Assembly (NCBI GenBank): GCA_946803715.1
Contig: CAMPET010000007.1
Span: forward strand, 556,273-581,449
DNA length: 25,177 nucleotides
Source of the DNA: Beroe ovata
Lineage: Eukaryota; Ctenophora; Nuda; Beroida; Beroidae
Direction of reading: 5' to 3'
Shown here: positions 1 to 9,808 of the stretch, in pieces
Layout: each line of letters begins with the position of its first letter
Numbering within the stretch: position 1 is the first letter of the stretch
Made by a program: the position numbers and the translations under genes
Notes under the pieces: generated by a model
The model's database searches: none
Told to the model about the DNA's origin: nothing
The model's input: only the letters and a program-made list of their open reading frames with translations

Positions 1-3000
1 GGGCAGCTGGGAATCACGGTCCCAGTGATCAGCAGATATAATGAGTCGCGTGTTCTACTTCTAGTGAGAATGTGATCAACACTGCCAATGCTCTATTCAT
101 GAGCCTGCACCACCCCATCAGTCATTAGTGAACTAGGCGTGCTATTGTGCTATGTGTGAAGTGTATGATACCCAGAGCATACCTTGCCTATGGCAGAGGA
201 GCAAGTTCCAGTGCTGATAGGGGAGAATAGCGATCCCTCATTCCAGATCTGTCTCAGCTGGTGGGACTTGAGATCGCTCAGAGCTTGGTGGAGGTCAATC
301 ATATCCTAGGTGCACTATGATAGTGGAGCGTTATACGACGTACAGCGCAGTGCAGTGGTGTTTTAGGTTACAATTTGTGATGATGAATCGCCATGGTTAA
401 GCAATGTTATATTGCCGTGCTTATGTTAGGTTCAACAATTATAATGGTGCAAAAAATGGAAAGCAGACGAAAAGTTTTTCGTCGAAGAAAATGCAAAAAC
501 TAAAAGCCGACATGTATTCAGGCGAGCCATTTTCTTACGTATAGTTAGTCCATCATGTTTGTCCAGAAATGAAAATTATATTTTGAAAAAAGAAGAATAT
601 GTTCGGAAAAATGCTTGGACTATACCTAACTGCACATGGCACAAATCATTTTGACGCAGAGAAAACCAAATCCAGTACACTACCAGTGGTTACGGCAGAT
701 AAAATGACCACAGCTGGTTAATGTACAGAGCTATACGCGTCACTCTTATAGAAAATATCAGCTGTTCAATGAACGGTGTTCATACTGTGCGTCAAGTTCA
801 TATCATGTCTGTTGGACATTCACATGTGTAGGGATGCTCTAACAATGGATGATAACTGATCGGTCAACGGACCTATCACAGTACATTCACGTAGATATTG
901 GACTGTGGCATAATGTTGGACATGCTGAATATATTGTGGAACCAAAGCTAAAACATGTGCAAATGGGAACAATGCAAGTGCTATCCATCGTAATTCCAGT
1001 TTATTGAACTTCTGTATGCCTTCCTAATTAACAAACAAAGGACTTGCCATAAGTACTACTATACGTCCTAGCCTTGTGGACTTGGCGTTTCACTTGTCCA
1101 CAATATGTTTTCAGCATAACTTGTGTACTATCTTCCAGTTCCACTATAGTATGGATAGCGTGGGTGGTTTGAACTGTTATTTAGTTCCCATTTTTCTACA
1201 AAGTACAATAGTTAGACAGCTAGCTTGGTACTTAGCTTGGTACTTAGACAGCTAGCTTTGTACTTGCTAGCTTGTGCAATGACTGGACAGATCTACTGGA
1301 TATCTGCTGTACGTTTCCCTTCCTAACCGTCTTACTGCTTGATCATTGAATCCGTGAGAATATATGACTGGGTCTCATTGTACTTACAGCAAGCGTGTAT
1401 GCTTTGGGATATAATGAACATCGTGCATGCATTGCCTTGATTAATTCATTCCAGCATATAAAAACTATGTACGATGTGTAGCGATGTGTACAAAATAGTT
1501 CATGTAGAATCTGAATTGTATTCAGCAAACACTTGAAAACTTGTCTATGTTAGAAATACAAGAGAGATTAAGCGTGTGGAACAGCACTCAGCTGGATGAA
1601 ATATGAAATCCGACTATCTCAAACAGGCTTCACAAAATGTTTTCCATTGGATCAAACCGTGGTTATGTTCGAATCTGAGCACTTATTGTTCCTATAGGTG
1701 TCGTCAAAAGGTTTGTACAATTATACATAGGGAACCTAGATCCAAACAATAGTGAAGAGGACTTGAGAATGTTACTGTAACTGGTGCCTGGGTTATCGCA
1801 TTAATTGCCCCTAATTGAGTTAATTCAGTACATCTATTATGTGCTGTGCGAAAACCCCATTCATCCCTTCCCACAGAATACACTGGCCATACCTTTGAGA
1901 AACACCGGTTCATACATACCTACTCCATAATGTAACTCACCAACTGTTGCTCAAAAGGTCGTTCAAAAACGAGAAGCGGCACAAACTTGGCGACTTTTAG
2001 AAAAAGGAAAGTGACACATGAAATCTCAGTACACAATACGAAAAGCACAAGCTGATCTGTGTCGAGTATTATATAATCGTGACACAATTACAATTTGATG
2101 AATGACAATCCAATGATCACTCTCCGCTATCTCCCCCACACACAATATATGACTGTGTTTATCCTTTTTGAAGATGAGGTGTGCTTGACAATGTCTTTGG
2201 CGTGTCACAACAATGCTACACATGTGGTGTGTGTGTGTGTCCAAGAGCATTGAGCACACATATAATTCGTGTCCTAAGTCACATGCACGGGTCACATATG
2301 TGACTATAACTCGTCACATGTGACAGTTTGACAGGGTCAAGATGTGATATTGTATGCAGTTTATGTCACGTTCCTGCACACAATGAACCAGGGAATGACG
2401 CAGTGAGATTGATGACTTATTGAGTTTTATGTTGAATGTCGCTATGACGTCTGTATGTTGTGCTAACCTGATGCATCACAAAGCATGACGCATCTGGATG
2501 ACGCATCACCTAGATCAAAGATGCAGCTTGATAGATTTTTTCGCGAATTATACATAAGAACTATTACTATGTTCTGCCGTGATCACATGACTTCAGTCGT
2601 ACTGTCACTCTTCTACACCTATGTGAGTACCATGTTGTTCAGCGTTGCGTCGTTCACTTCGAACTGGTACAGGCGAGATGTAATAGCAGCTCATGATGGT
2701 TCGTACTATGTTAGGTCATACAATAATTTCGGTGGTAATTTCCCGTCAACTTGACATTTCTAATCACTTAACGTCGTGTCCATGATACAGCGGATTGCAT
2801 CGACATTGGACAGGCGGAATGACTTAAGTTCTCTGTTGGTCGATGAGTTATGGTTGGATGATGATGGTTTTCAATCAACTATGTAGTGCGCAAGTATTCT
2901 GTGATCGTTGGGTATTCGTAGCTGTTCAAGATGAAATTATAATGTCATTCAAATGTCATTTTAATCAACATTATGCTGTCAAAACAAAATGCCAGGCTTG

Positions 3001-3160
3001 ATACATGACTCGATTAAGACCGCTTTCAAAAGATTCGATCAAGTTTTAATGAACAAATTGGACTGAAGTGTCTTTTGAATCGTGGCTACAATCAAAGTGT
3101 CGAGATGTCAAATCTACGGAGATAGCTCATCGTCAGCTAGAAAATGATAAACCTATAACG
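1..3160. other. Intergenic stretch with no recognisable gene
   Basis: About 3.1 kb without a convincing coding region. Open frames here are under 90 codons, lack recognisable domains and do not join through phase-compatible splice sites. It holds a short duplicated motif around GCTTGGTACTTAG at 1205-1270, a GT-rich run near 2226-2240, and two perfect palindromes, GTCACATATGTGAC at 2291-2304 and GTCACATGTGAC at 2313-2324. Promoters or distal exons of genes outside the window cannot be excluded. Confidence 0.6.
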
Positions 3161-3166
3161 ATTCTA

Positions 3167-3268
3167 GGTCATTTGGCCTAACTGGACATTTGGCCTAACG
3201 CCTAAAACTGCTGTTTAGGCCATTTGTCCAGTTAGGCCAAATGACCGTTCTGCGGTCATTTGGCCTAA
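3167..3268. repeat. Hairpin-forming inverted repeat with GGTCATTTGGCC arms
   Basis: Arms at about 3167-3198 and 3216-3246 are reverse complements with about two mismatches and a spacer of under 20 nt. Each arm itself contains two forms of the motif CATTTGGCCTAA, and a third copy of GGTCATTTGGCCTAA follows at 3254-3268. This looks like a transposon terminus or a solo MITE. It lies about 330 nt upstream of a FLYWCH coding fragment, so it could be the end of that element, but no matching opposite end is visible. Confidence 0.7.
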
Positions 3269-3593
3269 TTTTAATTTTAATTTTTATCTTTTCTAGTTTT
3301 TTACTGTATCAATATGAGAGTACTGTGAACATTGACTCGGCGATTAAATTATATTACGACCCGATCAACTGTTATGCGATCCGAGTAAGCTGAAGCAGTG
3401 TGATGGGACCCGATTAGTGGTGTCAAGCGAACTCTCGAAGGAGTGTGACCGTGACGTTGTGACAAGAACCAATCAAGAGGCCGTGATTTGAGAGCTTGAC
3501 AGCACCTCGTCAGAGATTACGAGGTCGCATGGACCTACCAATATATAACGTGATGCCCTGCCGGAAGAATATCGAACTTCGTTTACATCAGTC

Positions 3594-3776
3594 ATGGCGT
3601 ACCAACTTGAATTCGTTCCTGGACGCACACCATCATCCGAGAATCCTCTTCTTGATGGACACCGGTTCATCTTGAACAGGAAGAAGGATGACTCCCTCTA
3701 CTGGAAATGTGCCCAGTTTAGAACTGGCTGCACTGCTCGAATCACTACAGTTGACAAGCAACTCACCTCTTNCTAG
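3594..3776 (+). pseudogene. FLYWCH zinc-finger transposase fragment, cut by a scaffold gap
   Basis: The frame from the ATG at 3594 encodes about 58 residues matching the N-terminal part of a FLYWCH zinc finger. A Leu/Gly-His-Arg-Phe segment comes first, then a Lys/Arg-rich turn, then Tyr-Trp-Lys-Cys, and a second Cys in GCTARI. FLYWCH domains commonly precede the MULE-type transposase domain in animal Mutator-like elements, and also occur in host DNA-binding proteins. The reading frame runs into the N at 3772; the terminal His of the finger and any transposase core are absent from the sequence after it. I read this as a truncated transposable-element gene, although a host FLYWCH gene broken by the assembly is possible. 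Confidence 0.65.
3772..3772. other. Assembly gap (single N)
   Basis: An undetermined base interrupts the FLYWCH fragment. Unlike the other two N positions, I do not see duplicated sequence on its two sides. The single N probably stands for a gap of unknown length. Confidence 0.8.
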
Positions 3777-4015
3777 CAGTGATCATGAGATCAGACATGC
3801 CTGCGATCCCTATTGAGAGTTATACCAACATACAGCTGAAAATTGAAACATCCACAGGAAGGAATATGGAATGCTAGGAAGGCTAGCTCATCCACTCTCC
3901 AATTATTCATACGGAGAGCACCGAGACCCCCTGTTTCAGAGACCCCCTGTTTCTGAGACCTTCGGGTATCATGGGTAGAGGAAGTGCTGGAACCCGCTTT
4001 GGTAGGGCGCCAAAG

Positions 4016-4129
4016 GGTCATTAACTGCTCCGTCGACTGACGCCACAATTTCTCTTTCCGTTTCGCACCCCCTTGACCTCAAAGTCTGGAAATCGGCAAA
4101 AGGTGGCGTCGTCGGAGCAGTCAATGACC
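4016..4129. repeat. Imperfect inverted repeat upstream of the GPCR start
   Basis: The arm 4016-4046 (GGTCATTAACTGCTCC and onward) pairs with 4103-4129, whose reverse complement begins GGTCATTGACTGCTCC. The spacer is 56 nt. It ends about 67 nt before the proposed GPCR initiation codon, so it would lie in the promoter or 5' UTR. It may be a foldback insertion. Confidence 0.55.
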
Positions 4130-4196
4130 AAAAAAAGCATCAAAAGAAAACATATTGACCCTTTTTTGCACTGCGAATCTCAGTTTGCCTTGAAAG

Positions 4197-7100
4197 ATGA
4201 CCCAAACTTCTCCTAACCTCACCGACTCTTTACTTTCAGGTTTCCTGATCCCTGTGCTGTCCGTAGTCACTTTCGTGCTCTTTGGGGCCGGAGCTGGACA
4301 AGATGTGAAGTGTACGTCTGAAACATCCCATAGTTATGATTCCTGTGCCAATGTGCCATAGTTATGATTCTAGTTACATAGTAATGATTCCTGTGCCATA
4401 GTAATGATTACACTTACAGTGCCATATTAATGATTACAGTGTGCAGTGCCATCGTAGTCGTACTAAAAACAGTTCATTTTTGACTTGCAATATCAACTCG
4501 TACTCTCGTTTTTACTGTTACGATATACCTACTTCTGACTTCAGGGACGCCATCCTTGTCACTATTTCTTGAGCTGATCGTTTCCCTCGCATGACTATAG
4601 CATTGTTTCAGGGAAGGGTGAATATTCAATCGATGACTACCCGCCCACTGCTCCCTATAATGGACCCACCGTCACCAAACCATGTTAGTCGAACTCAAAT
4701 TCTCGAGTGTGTATTGATTGCATGTGCCATGTCACTTATTGCATGTGCCATGTCACTTATCACTTATATTAAGTGACACTTGTCATACAGGCATGTCCGG
4801 TGGAGAAGCTGCTATTATGTTCAATGAGTTGGCTGTGTCCAAGTACTTGGTGTGGCCTGCGGCAGTACTCTTGATAGTGGGAATTGTACAGATCTTAGTG
4901 GGACTGTTTGTATTCATGTCTGATGCCCTGGACATCTATATGCTGGTGCGTGCATAACACCGAGACTAGGTTTATATATCGTAGTGGAAGCAGTCCACAC
5001 ATGTTCACAGTTACACAAATCCCTGAATGAGTAAAACCATTGTACTGACTCCCTGAGTGAGTCTGTGTCACCAATAATAATTGTGACATATGTTGACAGT
5101 TGCTGAACTACTGCCTGGCCACGCTGTTCTGTATCCTGACTATCCTCCTCTCTGGAGGGGGTGGTATAACCGTCACCCGGGTAAGAGAGAGAGAGAGAGA
5201 GAGTCGGAGACGATTATCGATACCTGCTTATCGTTAGGATAGCCGATAAGCAGGTATTCTGAATTCTGATCAACAGTGAGACCGGTACTTTACCGCTCCG
5301 CTAGATACTATAATTTCAGCTCTGAATATTCACCTATATTTCAGAGTGTGTGTTTATATCTGTCACCATTGAACTGCATTGCGATCAGTGTCCCTATGAT
5401 GACCCTCTTCGTACTGAGCTACAGCCGATTCTATGCCATCGCCTACCCCTTCTACTACGTGGACCGATTCACTGTGAAGAACCAGGTACACTAAATGCAA
5501 CCTCTTTTCATTGTAATTAGTTGGTCACTGTGGCCGAGCGGTTCACATTATGCAATGGCCACCGTGCTTGCCTATTGATCATGATGAAATGATTCAATGA
5601 TGAACTGTGTGGGGAAATACGCGGCGCACGCCGAAGCTAATTCGGCATTTCACTATTCTGATTCCATCACTATCTCTGGTCACTGTCCATAACCTAAGAA
5701 CGGTGTACATGAGTTAACTGGGTGATGGATCACAGTGTCACATGATTTCAGTTGATCGTGTGCACACTCTCTTGGTTCATCCCGATATTGGTAGTGGGCG
5801 TGGGATCGGCTTCTCTCTGCACCTCGATATCGGTCCATCTGGAGCAAATACTGACCGGCTTCTGTTTCTACTCGTCCAAACCGATGGATGTGAACGCGTA
5901 CAAGGGGTTCAACTCCTCGCACCCCCTAAACACGGATATGTGGACACCCCATAGGGGCCCGTACCCTGCAGATCGACTGTGTGAGGTGTTCATGTATCTC
6001 TACGTGACTGTCTGTCTACTCCTCCCTCTATTGGGCTGTATCGTGTGCTATACCTGCATTGTCTTCCAGCTCACAGTCATCAAGAAAAACAGGGAGGTTA
6101 GTAGTGATATATACAGTGTGATATATACACTTATACAGTGCACTCGCTACTCCCTTGTGGTCATTTCTGATTACCCATTCTTAGAATGAAACAGATTTGT
6201 TTCCGCGGTTTAGGTAGATAAGATGATAATTTTCAGAAAATAGTCGGCAGTGGTACCGGTAACTCTACTGACGGAAGCAACATGGTTACAGTCAATGTGT
6301 CTGATGTAACTGAGAGTCAGCCGACCAAACGGCTGCCAGGATTTAACAAGAAGCTCTCACTGGTCAGTCTGAAGCAGCATCTCAAGAGACAAACTAGTGA
6401 GTAAGCCAAACATGAATCGATTACTCCCCTCTGAATCACGTCATATTCATTATTTATTTGTAGTTATGATTATCATGTAGTTTCTGCAGTTGCTCAGTGC
6501 TCTCACCTCAGACTGAACAAAACCCCACTTTTTCAGGTGTGATTTCCCAGGCAGCGAAAGAGAAGGTGCCCGTCTCGATAATTCTCATCCTTAGTCTGTA
6601 TGTGTGGGTAGCTGTACCACTTACGGTGGTGCAAGTGTTCAATGCTGACCTTGTCCAATGTGAGTCATACCTCTTCAATACGATAAATAGCTTAAATTGA
6701 CTCCCCATTGAATATGATCACTCCCCATTGAATATGATCACTTAGACTTAGAGTTGGATTAACTGCTCACGTTTAACATAATGTTCTTCTCTTTCAGCAA
6801 AAGGCCTGGTCTGGATCAATCTGAGGAGGGATAGCTTGGAAATGCTGCAATTGTTCGAGAAGAATTCCCGGAAGTGGTGCGATGAGACGAAGAGAGCGAA
6901 GCCGGGAGGAGCCAGATCACTCCTGATAGACATTGCCTACTCCGTTGGGCTCTTCGCCCTCGGTTTATCGCCCTGGGCTTACATCAAATTCACGAAATCG
7001 TTTGAGGAGAACCTCTGGATTCGTCCATTTCGTCGTATATCGAGTGGTATAGGTGTCCAGATACAGAGATCAGTGAGGAGCAGGCGAGCAGTGAACAAGA

Positions 7101-8221
7101 GTCACGGGACTAGTAGCGGAACTGATTCCCAGTCATCTCGTACAGGTTACAACAGTGCAGTGCAGAGAGTCACTGCTCCTAACATGACCACACCGCGAAC
7201 AAGCAAAGTGTCTGGTGGTGGGGGAGGGACACGCCCATCTAGAACTGGCATGCCTGTGTCAATTCAGGAGGAGAGCACTCTATACCAGCAGAGCACAGGC
7301 ATAGAGTATGGTCTGGTCACACAGCCCGAAACTGTGGAGCAAGCTGGCACAAATGGAGGTGTACCAGAGGGGGGAGCTGCAGTACCCAGTGGAGCTGCAG
7401 TACCCAGCGGAGCTGCAGTACCCAGTGAAGCTGCAGTATCCTGTGAAGCTGCAGTACCCAGTGGAGCTGCAGTACCCAGTGGAGCTGCAGTACCCAGTGG
7501 AGCTGCAGTACCCTGTGGAGCTGCAGTACCCAGTGGAGCTGCAGTACCCAGTGGAGCTGCAGCATTCAGTGGAGCAGCAGTACCCTGTGGAGCTGCAGTA
7601 TCCAGTGGAGCGGCGCCAGCTGCACGCAGAGGTAGGCGGAAAGTAAGAGGGAGACAAGATCCTACAGCTGAGAAGATCGAGNGAACTGATTCCCAGTCAT
7701 CTCGTACAGGTTACAGCAGTGCAGTGCAGAGAGTCACTGCTCCTAACATGACCACGCCGCGAACAAGCAAAGTGTCCGGCGGAGGGGGAGGGACACGCCC
7801 ATCTAGAACTGGCATGCCTGTGTCAATTCAGGAGGAGAGCACTCTGTACCAGCAGAGCACAGGCATAGAGTATGGTCTGGTCACACAGCCCGAAACTGTG
7901 GAGCAAGTTGGCACAAATGGAGGTGTACCAGAGGGGGGAACTGCAGTACCCAGTGGAGCTGCAGTACCCAATGGAGCTGCAGTACCCAGTGGAGCTGCAG
8001 TACCCAGTGGAGCTGCAGAATCCAGCGAAGCTGCAGTACCCAGTGGAGCTGCAGTACCTGGTGGTGCTGCAGCACCCAATGGAGCTGCAGTGCCCTGTGG
8101 AGCTGCAGTATCCAGTGGAGCTGCACCAGCTGCACGCAGAGGTAGGCGGAAAGTGAGAGGGAGACAAGATCCTACAGCTGAGAAGATCGAGGCAGAGCAT
8201 GCATCTGAGAATGCGATTTGA
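4197..8221 (+). CDS. Class A (rhodopsin-family) G-protein-coupled receptor, nine exons
   Basis: Exons: 4197-4311, 4612-4683, 4791-4945, 5100-5180, 5345-5485, 5752-6096, 6237-6396, 6537-6659, 6798-8221. All introns are GT-AG and all phases agree. Residues 16-34 form a signal-peptide-like hydrophobic run; a short N-terminal ectodomain follows. TM1 is about 81-105, TM2 115-135, TM3 144-170, TM4 190-208, TM5 265-292, TM6 367-390, TM7 439-460. Diagnostic features are Cys144 exactly 25 residues before Arg169 (Cys3.25/Arg3.50), Trp196 in TM4, Cys226 in loop 2, Pro280 eight residues before Tyr288 (5.50/5.58), and SPWAY at 455-459 in place of NPxxY. DRY is replaced by SRF. It should be a plasma-membrane receptor; the ligand is unknown. 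The PWxY and loop-2 GFCF motifs recall prostanoid receptors, but the family's TM7 arginine is absent. The long cytosolic tail carries six-residue repeats and is shown twice around an N at 7682, so the true protein is probably about 680 residues rather than 871. Confidence 0.85.
5181..5257. repeat. (GA)n tract and 14-bp perfect hairpin in a GPCR intron
   Basis: Directly after the donor site at 5181 there is a GA dinucleotide run. It is followed by a stem with perfect arms, ATACCTGCTTATCG at 5220-5233 and CGATAAGCAGGTAT at 5244-5257, with a 10-nt loop. It lies between the TM2 and TM3 exons. Confidence 0.7.
5524..5660 (+). repeat. Possible tRNA-derived SINE fragment in a GPCR intron
   Basis: The stretch TGTGGCCGAGCGGTTCAC at 5529-5546 resembles the 5' part and A box of Leu or Ser tRNAs. 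No proper B box follows at the expected distance (the nearest is a weak GATTCAATGAT), and no cloverleaf can be built. It therefore looks like a decayed tRNA-headed SINE rather than a working tRNA gene. Confidence 0.3.
6699..6742. repeat. Two-copy tandem repeat in the last GPCR intron
   Basis: ACTCCCCATTGAATATGATC occurs twice head to tail between the TM6 exon and the final exon. Similar short duplications occur in other introns of the gene, for example GCATGTGCCATGTCACTTAT at about 4720-4760, and degenerate CCATAGTAATGATT copies at 4330-4440. Confidence 0.8.
7119..8191 (+). repeat. Two near-identical copies of the GPCR tail exon around an N, each with an 18-nt VNTR
   Basis: Copy one is 7119-7681 (563 nt) and copy two is 7683-8191 (509 nt). 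They match apart from scattered substitutions and the number of repeat units. Each contains a tandem array of the 18-nt unit AGTGGAGCTGCAGTACCC, encoding Ser-Gly-Ala-Ala-Val-Pro: about 7371-7612 in copy one and 7936-8130 in copy two. The length difference of 54 nt equals exactly three units. With the N between them, this is best read as two alleles of one VNTR placed in tandem by the scaffolder; a real exon-segment duplication is the alternative. Confidence 0.85.
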
Positions 8222-9469
8222 TGCGAGTGCAACTGCGATGAACAGAATGGTCATAAACAGAATGGGGCATCATGCATTGTTAGCTAATTCGTGATGACCA
8301 GCAGCGGACATTATTATAACGCAGATTTGGGAGCATCTGGGGGATTTTGATATGTTGGATATAGCAACTCTTAACTGGGACTTCTTTACTTACAGTTTCC
8401 TTTTTATTTTCTTGGGCGTTCTCATGTTTAATGAGAAAGTATTTTACACTTCCGATCTCGAGGGTGGGAACACAAAAAGGTAAACAATAAGTTTCAAAGA
8501 ATCAATAAGCCACAGAACATATCGACATTCCTTTCATTTATCAGAACTCTTATTTCATGTTGGTTATAAAATCGCAGATAATGTTAATGGTGACAGTAAA
8601 TTGCAAAAGTGGCGACATTTTGTGTCATGATACGAATTTTTCGTTTTTGAAGGATGCGATATAGCTTGCCCAGATACAATAAATCTACCCCATAAATTGG
8701 CACATGAAAATATATCGGAAGTATGAAGCTCATGTTTAGATATTTGCCATGTCTGATGTCAGTGTCTTTTACAAACCCGCGTTGATCTGACCTCAGTTTT
8801 CATACATTTTGAGAGTTCGGGACATTTGTCTAAGCCGAGGCTGGTTTTCGACGTCAGCCCGGCTGCAGGGCCTGGCCAGGGGGCTTCGATATGGAAATGT
8901 TCTCCAATCCCATAATGCCGAGTTGTTGCGCTTTCCGTTCCTCTGATGCGACTTGGTATCTCATCCGCCTGTGTATCTTATACCTGACAATATGTTGTAG
9001 TATGATAATTGTGTAGCTTATGACTATTGTTTGAATGTTTGCTCTGAAATGATACCTTGGTTACTCGTTCCACAAGTTCATAGCATTGACATTCGATACC
9101 GAAGTTTTGGTTTGGTTTCAAAATCGAACGCCACCAGTAATTCGATTGACACAAATGTCTTCATAAAACTTTCACGGCACCACCGTGAAAATTATAAATG
9201 AAACACATATAATTAAACCGGTTCCGGTCCGGATGTGCTTTTATCGGCCCGAATCCAAGCAAAAAAAGAAATGCCGCGCGCGCATGTCTGAAGTTAGCGC
9301 ACGCGCACAGTTTCCAAAATGCCATACTGAACACAGAGAATAAAGTGTTTGCACGGACGATGCGTTCAAAAACTAGTAATAGAAACGCGCAATCAACCAC
9401 AAGTTCTTGTCACCCGTTAGCATTTACTCGCAGGACAGCATAATAGTGCCTAAGGCAATAGACCCTAAT
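8222..9469. other. GPCR 3' UTR and spacer
   Basis: The region follows the GPCR stop codon. An AATAAA at 8678-8683 is a plausible polyadenylation signal for the receptor transcript, giving a 3' UTR of about 480 nt. Beyond it I see no gene. A CGCG-rich patch at about 9270-9310 resembles the GC-rich patches elsewhere in the window. Confidence 0.5.
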
Positions 9470-9808
9470 TCAGATTCCAATTTTCACGATTCTCCGTAGT
9501 AAATACACGACTAACCATTTCAGTCTCTCGGCTGTATCTGCTTCTGTACTACTGCTGAGGTAATCCCATCTTAGAGCTATGTCACATTTGTCTTCCTCCT
9601 CCTTAACTTCCTGCAGCAGTGCCATCGTTACAACACGGTTCCCAATGGTTGGCCAAGATCGTGCGACAACGGCGTCAGAAATGCGAGAGTGAGTTTGAAT
9701 AAAGCCTATAACTACACTCGTTTTCTCAGCTAGGTTCCTATCATTCCTTGCTGAGGCAAACCATTTGATTTTTTGCAGCTTTACTTTAGTTGACATGCAT
9801 GTACAAAA
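9470..9808 (-). CDS. Tentative coding exon, unknown protein
   Basis: On the minus strand an acceptor-like TTATTTAG lies just before 9808. The open frame continues through an ATG at 9796-9794 to a stop at 9470. A donor-like GTTAGT at 9515-9510 could end the exon earlier, at 9516. The encoded stretch of about 100 residues has a balanced, protein-like composition with an acidic EVKEEED patch, and its DNA is less AT-rich than its surroundings. Its entry phase (0) matches the exit phase of the lysine-rich exons at 11.3-11.8 kb, so it may be a third exon of that gene. I recognise no domain. It could also be a transposon fragment or a chance frame. Confidence 0.3.
   Translation of the reverse strand, partial: FCTCMSTKVKLQKIKWFASARNDRNLAEKTSVVIGFIQTHSRISDAVVARSWPTIGNRVVTMALLQEVKEEEDKCDIALRWDYLSSSTEADTAERLKWLVVYLLRRIVKIGI

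Noticed and set aside
2485-2754. Plus-strand 89-codon open frame
   Set aside because: No recognisable domain, no clear splice signals and composition like the surrounding noncoding DNA.
5524-5600. Possible tRNA-Leu or tRNA-Ser gene
   Set aside because: Only the A-box region matches; there is no anticodon stem, no proper B box and no acceptor-stem pairing.
7371-8130. CRISPR-like or noncoding satellite array
   Set aside because: Units are adjacent without unique spacers, are 18 nt long and keep the receptor frame, so this is a coding VNTR in an animal gene.
9161-9400. Minus-strand open frame of 79 codons rich in Phe, Cys and Leu
   Set aside because: It runs across a CGCG-rich repeat patch, has no domain and no splice partner of matching phase; likely chance.
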